Positions 43,836-56,065 of a stretch of DNA of 64,000 bases are shown here, in pieces (within the stretch, counting starts at the first letter, position 1; every line of letters begins with the position of its first letter). The translations under genes were made by a program, and so were the position numbers. Source of the stretch: Citrus sinensis (lineage: Eukaryota > Streptophyta > Magnoliopsida > Sapindales > Rutaceae); NCBI RefSeq assembly GCF_022201045.2, contig NC_068559.1:27969501-28033500 (forward strand), given 5' to 3'. The notes below the pieces were generated by a model. The model had not been told where the DNA came from. It did no database searches and saw only the letters and a list, made by a program, of their open reading frames with translations.

Positions 43836-45457
43836 CTAAAGGGGCCCATTGAGTTGATCCAATCCCTTGCAGTTCAAATCTATTGCTTTGGAACCTGATT
43901 CGCTCTCATTCTGGTATTGGCTATTGAGATCAAATCTACCCACTAATCCAGTATTTCTCAATTGATCATCACATTTCTCATTTTGGGTTGCCAATCTTTT
44001 AGCAGTCTGTTGCTCGTCGGGAAAACCATCAGAAATAGTGCTTTCACGTCTCTTCCTTCCACTAGCTTGATTGCTTGAACGTGCTTTACATGGCTTGTCT
44101 TGTGGGTGAATATGGATATCCATTAATTGAAGTTCAGGTGTAGTTTTATTAGACTTACAAGTGTCCGTGTCGCCAATCTCATTCACTGGTTGCTTCTCTT
44201 CCTTTCTCCCAGAACTCTCAGATGATGTCAAGGAGCTCTCCATGGAACATATTGTGCTTCTTATTTGCTTCCTTTCAAAATCTTTTAAGCTTGAAGTTCC
44301 TGCTTCTGTTAATTCTGACACTGACGAGCTCGGGCAGCCCATGCTAACCATTGAAACTAACTGGGAGAGTTCAGCTTTTGCGAGTTCTACTCCTGCAGAA
44401 GAGGAACTATAACCAGCAAGTGTTTCTTGAGCTTTCTTTAATACCGACTGTAGGTACTTTCCTTGAGCCTCAATCCTCAGCTGCAAATGTCTCTGAACCT
44501 GAGAATAAGATTCATACTTGATTGACATGTATCAATACAACACACTACTGAGAATCAGAAACCGAGTGAAGATGTGGTTCGTTAGTCATACCTCAATTTG
44601 TTCATGAAGTTTCCTTTGCACTTCCATTTGAACTTGAAGAGCCTGAGCAATCTGCAAGCTTCTGACAAACACAACACACAACTTTGAATCATCAGTTGAA
44701 GCTCTTTATATAGTATTATAACACCATCTGAGTTCAACAATTTAATTGGGATAATTTCTGACTATTACTCATTTAACTGATTGAGAGTTCCATCACTGAT
44801 ATTCCTATTGACGTGCCCATCACTGCTGCTTTGAGTTTCTTTGTACTCTACAACTGCAACAAAGAAAAGTAATATATATTTCAAATCAGAGGAAGCATTC
44901 ATAGTAATAACAAATTGGTTTTCATTCACACACACACGCATGTATGTCTGCCCCATCAGAAGCAATTTCAGTCACCTTGCTTATTATCAATGCAGGCTTC
45001 CACATGTTGGCTCTTCCCCAGTCTGTATTTCTGCAACAAGAAAGCAAATGCGTATACACTCAGAAAAAAAATCTTTTCCTTTTTTCTTCCCGTAAGACCA
45101 AGAGCACCAAAGATGGATCAACTGTATTCATCGAAAAGTGAAACTTGCCTGTAAATGGCTTTTTAGGTGATACAGAGTAAGTCCAGGAATTCCCATTACT
45201 CTCATCAAACTCTTTGGTGTTGCCTCTGCCCATATATATAAATAAACAAATGAAAATTTAGAACATCATGTTAAAAGTTCATAATTTTTTTTTTAAAAAA
45301 AAAAGCAAACAAGACAATCATTAATAACTTAACTGTCTGGACCTCCAAGGTGATTGACAGCGTCAACAAATCTTTGATGAAGTTCTGGAGTCCATTTGAG
45401 CCTAGGCTTAGCATCAGTAGATAAAACCAAGTTCATATTTTGATTTTGCAAACCCAT
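43836..45457 (-). CDS. MYB-CC (GARP) transcription factor, PHR/PHL family
   Basis: Six exons (45334-45457, 45149-45225, 44976-45030, 44769-44853, 44592-44661, 43836-44498) give 357 residues. The single MYB/GARP repeat runs from about 18 to 70, with PRLKWTPELHQRFV, PGLTLYHLKSHLQ and KYRLGK. The MYB-CC coiled coil with LHEQIEVQRHLQLRIEAQ lies at about 128-155, so dimerisation is likely. The C-terminus is Ser-rich and acidic, with an RKRRES nuclear-signal-like stretch. Relatives bind P1BS-type GNATATNC sites in phosphate-starvation or vascular programmes; the exact orthologue (PHL8/MYR-like?) is not settled. The intron after SHLQ begins GC (CAG|GCAAGT) instead of GT; all others are GT-AG. The start is the first ATG, 17 codons before the MYB repeat. 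No lesion is seen. Confidence 0.92.
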
Positions 45458-48400
45458 TTAGATGTTTGTTGAAGGAGAGACAGATAGAAAATTTGAAACT
45501 TAAATAAATGGGTTAATGTTTTGTAACTTAGAATATGTGGTGGAAGCCAAAGCCATCCTACTCTTTATAAATTTTGGAGGAGTTGATGCTGGTGGCCTGT
45601 CCGATGATCTCACTCAATATCTGAAAACATTTAAGTGGGGTTATGTTAAGAGGGGAATATATGCCATGAGCTGTGGCTCTTTCTTTCTTTTCTTTCTATC
45701 TCCTCCCATTTCATACCAACTTTTGATTTTTTTATTTTTTTTTCCCCTCTTCTTCTTTGACTTGAAAGAGGGTGAAGCGAATCTATGATGCAGCAAAAAC
45801 AGAGAAAGCCAACACACTTCAATTTTGAGCCTTAAAAGGAGAGAAAAGAGAAAAAAGTGTATGGTTTGTTTTCATGTTGCTGTTTTTCTCATTTTATCTC
45901 TCGCCCTCTCTCTCAATTCTCAAATACACACACAAACACACACTGCTTGATTCCCTGCTGAGATAGGTTAGCCCCACCATAATGAATAACGGGAGTAACT
46001 TTCCTTTACAATGTGAGAAGAGAAGAAACTTTGGAGAAAAATTAATTGATGGGTATGGTACTATGCTATGATGGATATTTCCTTTTGGTGATGAAAGGGA
46101 AAACCAAATGGGTCTCTCTTTCTCTTTTCTCTTTTTCTTTATTTATTTATTTATCTATCTATTTTTTATGAAGAGGGTGTGCTGTGATTGGCAGATTCTT
46201 TTTGTTCTTTGTAGAGATGGAAGAATCAAAGAATCTAACCTTAGATTTTAGGACCCCCTAGCTTACCCCATATACGTACATACATTAATATGTATATTTT
46301 AATTTTTCCTCACAATCAAAGAACTAGTCTGGAAAAAGTGAATCAGACGAGCTATGGTATAGAAAGTGCAGTGAACTTCCCATGATCTAATAAACTCTAA
46401 CTATGTGTTTTTCCGTGACAATTGAACCAAAAAGAGATATATACGTCTGTAATATTGTCCAATTACAGGAGAATCTCGGGCCTGCAGATTTATCCAGACC
46501 GGCACAGCTCAACATATAGCAATAGTGCCCCAATACGTAACATCACGGACCCAATAATCCACAACTCATTCAAGGATTCAAAAACAACTAAAATCAACTC
46601 TTATGTTCTGAAATTTAACTGGGTGCTAACAAGCGGAAGCAGCGTGGATGTGATGCAAAGCAAACCAACAAACTATGGTGGTTGAGATAAAAAGCACACG
46701 CCAACTTCCCTAAGCAACACCATGATCATGATTCTGCTTCCGCGAGAAAAGCAGCAAGCACATAATGAAATGACAAAAAGGTCCGCATAAATATTTAGGC
46801 TTTCTTCTAATATAAAAGCAATAAACGGAATTCACCCTGCATAAAAGTCCCATAAAGAAATATATTCCAAAGGAAGTATCGGCTTTGGGTCTGTAATCCA
46901 TATCCAAGCAAAACTGAAGAAAAGAAATTTTCACCACAAAAGAAAAAGAAGAAAAGAAAAAGAGAAGCCACACTGACACTGTGGCCAACAACAAATCCGA
47001 AAAGTCTGATGAATCGGATCGATCATAATATTTTTCTGGGGCTGCGGTCAAGAGTTTGATCAGTGGAATCAAAATCCAATGATTGATCTCCAAAGCATTG
47101 CCATCTAAGCGCCATACATTCTGTTGCTTGTGCTGCATTCATAAATAATTTCCTAGGATTCAAAAGTGAGTAAAATTAGATACAAAGTGTTATTTTAATC
47201 ACACGGCAACCAAAAGTATAAGAGGCTCATTAACTAATAAACAAAATATTAATAGAAGATCCCAATGAGTTGACTCACCACATCCGGTATTAGGCTTAAG
47301 CATCAACTGTATTAGTTGAGACACAGAGTTAATCAGATTGTTACATAATAACTCTCTTGGATAAAGCTTTTTACTTTAAAGATCAAAATGTCGGTCCCAA
47401 TGAGTGGCATGGGGGGTCCCATATCATCACATCAAGAAAGGGTTCTTCCTGAAGAAGCATCTGCTTGTTCAATCTTGATGCGTAATTTCTTTAGTGGCAA
47501 GCTCATAGTTCATATTCAAAGAAAGGAATATAATTATTGATGAGTGTTCATGATATGTGGCCCGAATGTTTGAAAAACAAGAAAAGAAGAAAGAGTTATT
47601 CAACCTTTCTCTTTAACCAGCAGCTGTACTTGAAGCTCCTTTCTTGCTTTAAAATATTCCATAACGAGTAAAGGAGATTCTGGGATGATGCCAAACGGCC
47701 CCTGGTATTTTTTAGGTCAGTAACAGTAGTAGAAGAAGGTCCGGTGAATCAAAAGTCATTTAAACAAAGGTGCCTCATCAATTATTATTCTTTAAAGGGA
47801 CCCATTGCAAGAGATCTCATAAATCTAAAAGCATGGAAAGAAGATGAGAAGAGTGTGCCCTCAGGAATCAGGAAAAGAGAAAGAAAAGGAACCAGTCACC
47901 ATCCCACCAAAGGATAATGTAATTTTATTGCTGCAATTTTATGTGAAATGACGCAGGCAATATGTCATTTTACGATTTGAGTAAGTCATCTAAGGCTTCA
48001 TAAGAAAGTAAATAAGTTAGTTTGAGAGAAACAGAAGCCAGCGTTTTACAATTTATACAATCTTGGAAAAAATTCCGATACTGACAAAGGCAAAACAAGA
48101 CAGATGAATTTATCAAAGCAAAATAAATCACACGAACTTCAGTGCACATGATGACTTCAATCTTCTTGCTGGTAGAATAACCAATGGATTGGCATGCTTA
48201 TTCTTTCATTTTAGTGCGCATGATGACTTCATCTTCTTGCTGGAGAGTTTACAGACCAATCACGCGAACTTCAGTAGTTAAATGATAAGTTATTTCTTGC
48301 AATGAGCATACCAAATTATCAATCAATCAAGAGAAAAATGTATAAAGTTTAGTGGTTGAGGAATAAGGGGATCAAGAAACCACAGAAAATTAACTTGGGG

Positions 48401-51400
48401 CATCACCATTGAACTTACTGAAGTATATCCTCATGTTCATGTTATATGCCTTATCACCGGCAAAAGTATATTTATGTACAATGCAGAGGAATCTAATCCA
48501 GCATATGGCTTATAAGTAGTGGTGGACACGATTGCTTTCCTCGCCTAGACAGTGAATGCCACGCTTGCTTCATTTGAGTGATGTACAATTTCTAGAATCC
48601 AGATATGACGTCTTAATTTGTCCACGAACCAGACCCACCCCACAACTTGATTGACAGATGACAGGGACAAAGTGGTATCACGATGAAATATTCCCCTCAA
48701 TAAATCCAATTAAACAAGGCTAATTTATATCCGATGAAGCCACATCTACTTCTAAAGTCTATACTACCTCTTCATTGACAGGAAACAATCATCAAACGCT
48801 ACATAGCTAAATGGAGAAACAAATCGCCACAACTTATTTTAACTTAGGAGGTTGTATAATGCATATACTGTTAACTCATGTTCTTTGAGCTTCAGATGTG
48901 TCCGCTTGTTCAAATCTCGTATTCAAGACAAGTACAAACTAATAACTAGTGAAAAAATAGATGATCTTTCTGCCAAACTAGAAACTCTAGGTTAAACCTC
49001 GCAGATTTTTAATCAAGATCGCGACGACTTTATAGTAAGGGTAACTTCGCTCATGAAATTTCAGCTTGCTCTCAAGTTTGTAATGGTTTACATTTGGAAA
49101 TTAAGAAACTCAAAGGATATCTTATAGTGAAAGTATAATTATCATAAGAGAAGACGAAGCCCAGTGATGAAGTCTAAAGCAAGATACAAAAAGGTCAGAT
49201 CATAGCATCTTCTTCAAAGCCATAAAGCCATTAAAGTAACCCCACTCAAAATTCCAGGCTCTTCTTTTGGGAAGAAAAACAAAATTCCAGCTCTCATCTT
49301 TCTATATCTTTCCCAAAGAAATCCAAGCTACGCAATGCGTTATGCATACATAGGCTTTACCATGTGTGGTAGTGCGTGCGTATTTTACATATGTGTAAAG
49401 AAAATTAATCAAAATTAAGCAAAAAGCACCACAATTACAAATATAACCTGGATTTTGCAAGCAATGAACCGTAAGGGCTAGGGGTTTCACAGATCCAGTT
49501 TTTCTCAATCCTATCGAAATCCAAGCTAATCCTACTTAAAATTGCAAATTACAAATCGACTAAATAAACGGGCCGAGGCATGTGAACTCGAGGCAAAGTG
49601 TCCAATATGCTCTTCATCTCAAACTCACATATCCGATATCCTTTGAGAGTTAATTTGATATATTTACCCATAATAACATCGAACAGCGTATAGCATCCAA
49701 TCAGCTTAAGAAACATTTGAAAGGACTTCTTTTACGGACTCTTGGGTTGACTCCAAATTATTGAGTGAACGGAAATTTTCGTTTTTCTCTTCCACCAGGT
49801 GCTTAACCACTAGCTGGATCTTCTTCAAGTTAGGGTGAAATTGAGATTCCACTATTAGATTTTGGTGTAATTATCCAAAGCTAAGTTTTATGACGAAATA
49901 TCATGCAACCCTCAAAGCGAGTGTCCATTCTGCATTATTGGAGACTTTATTTGACTGTATTGTCACGGATAGTTTAAATCTTATATAAAAGTACTTGACT
50001 TGGAGACCTCTAAAATGTACGTTCTTATTTGTTGCTTTTGTCATATAATAGGACAAAAAAAAAATTCATTTTGTTCCCCCAAATTATTCCCTTTTACTCT
50101 CTAAAATGAGACATTTTCACTGTCTGACCAATGAATGTGCCAAATTTAACCTCATTCGCAACTGCTGGGTTGGAGCGGATTCAACCAATCATAAGTTTCT
50201 CATTTTTCTGCCACCTTACACTTGTGATTGAACAAATGATCATTTCCATATTTACCTCAACCACCTCCAAGATTATCAAAAATTAAACGGAAAAGAAACT
50301 TGTGATCGAGGCATGGAGAACGCAAATTGGCCGGTTCCCAAAAGATGAATGCAAATTGGCATAATTAATGCCCGAATAATCACTGGCAAGAAAGAGTGCA
50401 CTTATACCGGAATGTGAAATGTTTTGATGAATTTTTGCTTAGTGATTAACACATCACCCCACTTTGCTCCACTAAATTTTCACATTTCAATGTCATTATT
50501 ATTGCTTTTCATCTGTACAAAGGTTCCCCTTCCAAGTAACTTGTTTTACCTAACATTCTCCCTTTTTATCAACGAAATTCAAAATCAAATGCTTTTAGTT
50601 GCCAATCACAAGACACAAGCCACAGGCAAGAGGCAACAGCCCACTAGCCGTCCCAAGTTTTAAACAGTTGACTTAACAAAAGCAGACTCGTCAAAGTCTT
50701 TGAAAATGTTCGCCGATATTTTTTTATTATTATTCCATGAATCTAACGAGTGAGCGTCGGCATTTTCCACCATTAAATAAATGACTCATGGCAATTGAAA
50801 ATTGAAAGGCTGAATATATCCGTGATAATTTTCTATATGTTGTTGCTGCCTTTCAAAATTAAAAGGAGCCCTCTCTAGCACCTTTCCAGGTGTAATAAAC
50901 TAAAAAAAAACTTAATTAGTTTTGTTGAAAAATATTATGATAAATTGTTATTTTGAGTGGAACACTTTGTTCAAATAAAATTCATTATTAATTTAGATTT
51001 ATCTCAATGAATACTTCGAAACGATATATTATATGCTCAAAATGATGTTCAAGTAAATAAAAATTAATGTTGGAAGTATACTTATGGAGTTTGAAAAATA
51101 GAATTAAAATGTAGCCAGTCTTAATTTGTTTTTGGTAAGGATGTGAAAGTAATGTCCCCAAATCGAGCAGTTAAAATTTTTATTCTCTGGCTTAATAGCA
51201 GTGTTACTGAAGTCCAAAATTAAAGTTGGATTTAGTGGGAAAAAAAATCATTAAGATAGCATGCATTGAACCAAAACCAGTTTGGAAGACAATGCATTAA
51301 TCGAAGTGGAGAGTGGCTATGGGAAAATTAATGTAGCAAAATGGATCCTGTTATCATCACTTTCGGTCTCACGATCAAAGTCAAAGGTCATTGTTAATGA

Positions 51401-54400
51401 TGGCAAGTCTTTCAAATGAATTCCGTAAGGTACGGTGATCAGTTGCCAGAAACGAGAAACAAATCAAGGGTTATGCCCAAATTTTTGCAATTAATGATAA
51501 ACACACGAAGGGTTCATTTGAATCGGCCTTTCAAAATCAGAGAGCCGTTGGAATACAAGCAAATCAAGTACAATAAATTACGTACACGCACACCATACTT
51601 TAGATTATGCGTGCTTGAAATTAAAAGCATAATTTGGAAAGCACCATTCCAATTCAATGGCATGAGTTCTTGTGGCTGCGAATTCAAACAAATCATTTAC
51701 CTTTTTTTTTAAAAAAATTATTTTGTCTTTCTCTCTTTCAACGAGAGAACATTTTATCTGTGTCTAGAAGTTTGATGGTTTTTCTCCGTCAAGTTTTAGA
51801 TCTAAATAGTTGTTATGATTATCTTCACTAATTTTGTTCGTTATGATGTGTTTCCTTCCAAATATGAAGTCTCTACAGTTCAGATGTGAGAAAGCATAGA
51901 TACATGAATTAAATGCAATACATCCATTACTTTTGCAGCCAATTGAAATAAATGCACTGGTGGGAGACAATTTCAAAGAGCTAGAAGGACGTTCCAGTTG
52001 GAGATCTAGTCAGTGTACGGGTTCCAGATGACGCTCGTGGGAAAGCTTCTCTTGCGCATTTGAATCTTGCTGATCGATCGTCAGTGGGGAGTTAATAGTT
52101 TCACTAGTGGCATGTTGTGCGTGGATTACTGTAAAATGATCATGTCTGTTATAAACTTAATTTGTTGTACTACGATTGCAATGCTTTTTTTTTTATTTTA
52201 TATATATATATATATAATTTGAGTGATGATTCAGCCACAAACTCTTATACAAATTTATTTTGTACAAACTGATGTGGCATCAATTCATTGGTTGAATGAA
52301 AATACAAAATAATGAAAATAAATCATGTGGCCCAAGAGATATTTAATTTAACCAATTTTATCATGCCACATTAGTTTGTATAAAATAAGTTTGTACAAGA
52401 GTTTGTGGCTATATGATTACTCATATAATTTTCCCAATTATTTGTGCTTCATATTGTAAATCTCAGTTGGGTAGATGGACTAGACCTATAAAATTTCTAT
52501 AATCTCTCATGAGATTTAATGGTGAAAATATTTTTTTTTTCGGGTATAAAGAAATAGCTACAGTAAACTAAGCTTCAATCTTAGATTATCTTAAGTATTG
52601 TGGTTAAATCTATTCTGACTTTTGTTTTTCCTTTTTTTAAAATTTTTTTTATGATAATGTATTATTAGCTGATTCAGCTTTAAGGTTTACTTTCTTAAAT
52701 AAATAATTAAAACTTATCACGGCATGCACTCAGAAGTTCACGTGAGGGGTCTTAGGAACCGTCCTATCCAAATTGTTTTATATTTCAAACCAAGTCGATC
52801 ATTTACTTCAACTCTTCCGCTGTTTATTTTAATTTAATATACATACAAACATACATACATATACATATACATATATAAGCTTTTGTTATACATTCATGGT
52901 TACAAAACTCGGGCATATCTTATCACTGCTTTATTTTATTTTTTGTTTTCAGAAAAAAAAAAATCATATTTAATTAAGTAATACTCCTATGCACGGCTAC
53001 ACCCATCTTAATCTTTTTGGTCGGCCAGATTTTTTTTAAAAAAATAAAATCTATTAAAAAAAAAATTTGTTAACGGAAAGTTAAACGCTTTCTTTCATTA
53101 CATAAGCAACTTTGCAACTGCTATCATCACCATATTTTGTAACGAGTCGAATTCTTAAAATTTTTTTATAAAAAAGTAAGTGTTTTTCTTTAGAATGAAC
53201 CACGTTATTTTTTTAATCTTCTTATTTTTAGCTCTCATTTCATCGATAAATCTATAATTTGGGGTTGACTTGAGGATGGGGAAGTGTTTGATTTCCTTTT
53301 AAATCGAGACAAAGATCTCATCCGAGATGATTGAGATGTTGCCAAAATAATTATTTCAAATGTGTTAGACCGATAATGAGGATTCGGTATCTAATATATG
53401 AATAATTTTTATGTAAAACTAATATTGTATCATTTAGTATGGGCATTATCTATGTAAAAAGTCCTTAAAATTTGACAATATGATAATATCAATTATCAAA
53501 CTATGAGGTATGAGGTATGGTAATCTTGAGATATCGTACTCACAGTCTCACATCCAAGATATCAAAGTATTTACACTTTTTACCATAAAATTGTCTATTA
53601 TAAATTTTAAAGCAAAAGTGTGAGGTGGTTTTTGGAAATTATAGGAAAAGGAATGAATTTCTTAAAAAATCAGTTAAAAAAAAAATCAAAATACATAAAT
53701 AAGCAGGTGATATTTCTACCCCATAATTTTTGTGAACCCACTCCTAATAAATAATTAGAATTATTGTACCTCATTTTTTCTTAAACCAACATGTCAGTAG
53801 AAAGTCAAAACCTAATAGGATAATAAGTATAATACCTAATTCTGTGAAGAATTCCTCGAGTGTCACGTATTTGGACACTCCAAATACAACATGAACTCTA
53901 CAAGTCACCTCTATAAAAAACGTTCCTACCCATCTGTATTATTAAATACCTAAGAGCTCACATTATTGGAACAATTTAGTCATTTTGTATTATTAAGATA
54001 AAATAATCATATAAAATATATCTTAAGGCAACTTTAATAGTTGAATATGCCTAAGTAAAAAATTATAAGAAGAATTTAATTGATTAATTGTCAATTTTTT
54101 AAATTAATTTTTATATTTTAAAAATAATAAAAAATTATTATAATATTTTATAAAAATTAGGTAAATTTACAAAAATAATGGGTGAAAATATCTCACCTTA
54201 TAAATAAAATCAATGGGGACTCGATGCATAAGAGAAAAAGATACGATCGAGGTTTATTATATAGAAATTCTATAATACATTAAAAATATTATATGAGTTA
54301 TATAATAAATAAATAAGTAATTTATTGAAGAATTCCTCCTTTATCTTTGCCAATAAATTGAGACACGGTGTCATCGAGAAGATAGGTATCTCTCACTAAT

Positions 54401-54444
54401 TCAACCAAGCGCAGGCCACTAGATTTAGATTCCTTATTTGAGTT
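45458..54444. other. Nine-kilobase gene-poor region
   Basis: The first kilobase is the MYB-CC promoter and leader, with CT- and CA-rich runs near 45900-45950. Beyond that I recognise no gene. Weak coding-like blocks on the minus strand lie between about 47030 and 47710 and are treated as a finding. A palindromic MITE is at 52214-52431. Simple repeats occur near 52195-52216 (TA) and 52840-52875 (CATA). The other open frames (46422-46685, 46710-47138, 50424-50663, 51416-51712) show no domain. Confidence 0.5.
52214..52431. mobile_element. Palindromic MITE, about 218 bp
   Basis: The left arm (ATAATTTGAGTGATGATTC, GCCACAAACTCTTATAC, ACTGATGTGGCA) is mirrored by the right arm (TGCCACATTAGTTTGTA, ACAAGAGTTTGTGGC, ACTCATATAAT). 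Inverted arms are about 75 bases each. It has no coding capacity. A related half copy lies at 3356-3478. Confidence 0.82.
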
Positions 54445-55593
54445 GTGTTTCCTCTTTTACCCGTCAGTAAGAGCGCCAAGCAGATGGCAATTGCTCATTC
54501 ATATTTATTACGTGGCGAGATGCTATTGATTGATTATGAATGGCTTGGATTTTGTCAGAAGAACTTTTCACTTCGCTTTTTGCAGGTGGGGCCATGCAGG
54601 AATATGGTGCTGACATGGCAGGGAGCAAGTATCAACTCCTTGCAAGCTGTACAAGGGAGCCAGGTGGGCCTATTGCCACGTGCTTATGTGGTAAGTGGGC
54701 TTTTTGATTGGTTGCCGGGAGAGCATTACAGAATCGGCGAAAAAGGCAAGCACGCTGTTTTTGCCGAGGACAAACACATTTTGTTTTCTTTTTTTTATTT
54801 TTTTTATTCATTTGCCGAGTCATTGTTTTCTAATATGTTGAAAATGAAAACAAAAAAACAAATTGTCCTCGTTACCGTTAACATTTAATTTGCACGAAAC
54901 TTAAAACGAGTAAAGATTTATGCCAAAGTTGTTAATTTAATATGCCAATTATTTTTTTTCCTTTACTCGCTTGATTGAATAGTTGATTATCCGAGATGGA
55001 ATCTTAAAAAAAGATAATTAATTTAAACATTTCTCACCCCTTAATTTTTAATATAAAAAATGATAATGCTTAAAAAAATAACCAAAGAATACATAATAAT
55101 TAGTGAGACATAATTTTCACAAGATTTTTCTTATTTATATAAATATGTGTCTTAACTACACATGTGCTCGTAATCAAAGGCAGAGCATAAAAAAAGTTCT
55201 TTAAAATTCTTAAAATTTCATTTTTATTATAGAATTTTAACTTTTTTCTCAAGTATGTTCCTGAATTAAATTCTACTAAAATAATTTAAATGTTCTTACA
55301 ATTAATTACTATAGCATTGGAACCTTTAAAATACAATTGGAGTTAATGACCAATTTTATTTAAATATGTTTATAATATATTTTGTTTAAAGCGAAGTTCA
55401 TGAAGTTGTATTATTTGATATATGTTTTTTTTTAATTTATATACACTGATATTCACCAATTATAAATAAATAATAAATGTAAAATCTAGTCCAAACAAAG
55501 ATTTTGAGTCTATAAAAAATTCCAAATTTCTTAATTCATAAAAAAAGTTTGCACAAAATAATCAAAGTAATTTAATTAAAGTGATTAAAAGGT

Positions 55594-55635
<42 letters not shown>

Positions 55636-56065
55636 GAAGTAAAAATAGGAAGTTATAGATAGAACGAGTAATTGAAGAAGGAAGGCGACTAAGGAAGGCG
55701 AGTAATTGAGGAAAATGATAGAAACGAGAGTAAGAGCGCGAGAGGTGATGACATGGCAAGAAAAAGTAAGGACGGGGCCAGGGACAACAGAGCACTATCT
55801 TTATCTATCTACATAGCAAAGGCAAAATGGGGGAATCAAGACAGCGTGAAAGATCTCAAAGGCCACAAGAACTTGTGGCTCAGAATGTTTTCACCATCGC
55901 TGACGTGGCATTCCCCTCCTCTTTAAACTCCCCCATGCCACCATTTTCAATTTTTCACCCCCTCTCCCCTCTCGATCTCCCTCGTCTGCTACAAATTAAA
56001 AGAAGAAGAAAAAAAAAGAAAAACTTTCTGCAACCAACAGACATAGATTGCTTAATTGTATTAGA
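54445..56065. other. 5' flank and leader of the CDF gene
   Basis: AT-rich, with a long GA microsatellite and a purine-rich leader just before the start codon. The open frames at 54445-54888 and 55827-56078 have no domain. Nothing else is recognised. Confidence 0.5.
55595..55632. repeat. (GA)n microsatellite upstream of the CDF gene
   Basis: An uninterrupted AG run of about 19 units, some 430 bases before the CDF start codon. GA/CT tracts near plant promoters can bind GAGA-type BBR/BPC factors; that role is inferred. Confidence 0.9.

Noticed and set aside
46710-47138. A 142-codon minus-strand frame
   Set aside because: Its Phe/Ser-rich middle looks like translated T-rich non-coding DNA. Another frame fits the possible exon at its start better.
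54445-54888. A 147-codon plus-strand frame upstream of the CDF gene
   Set aside because: No recognisable domain, a low-complexity Phe-rich end, and no convincing splice partners.
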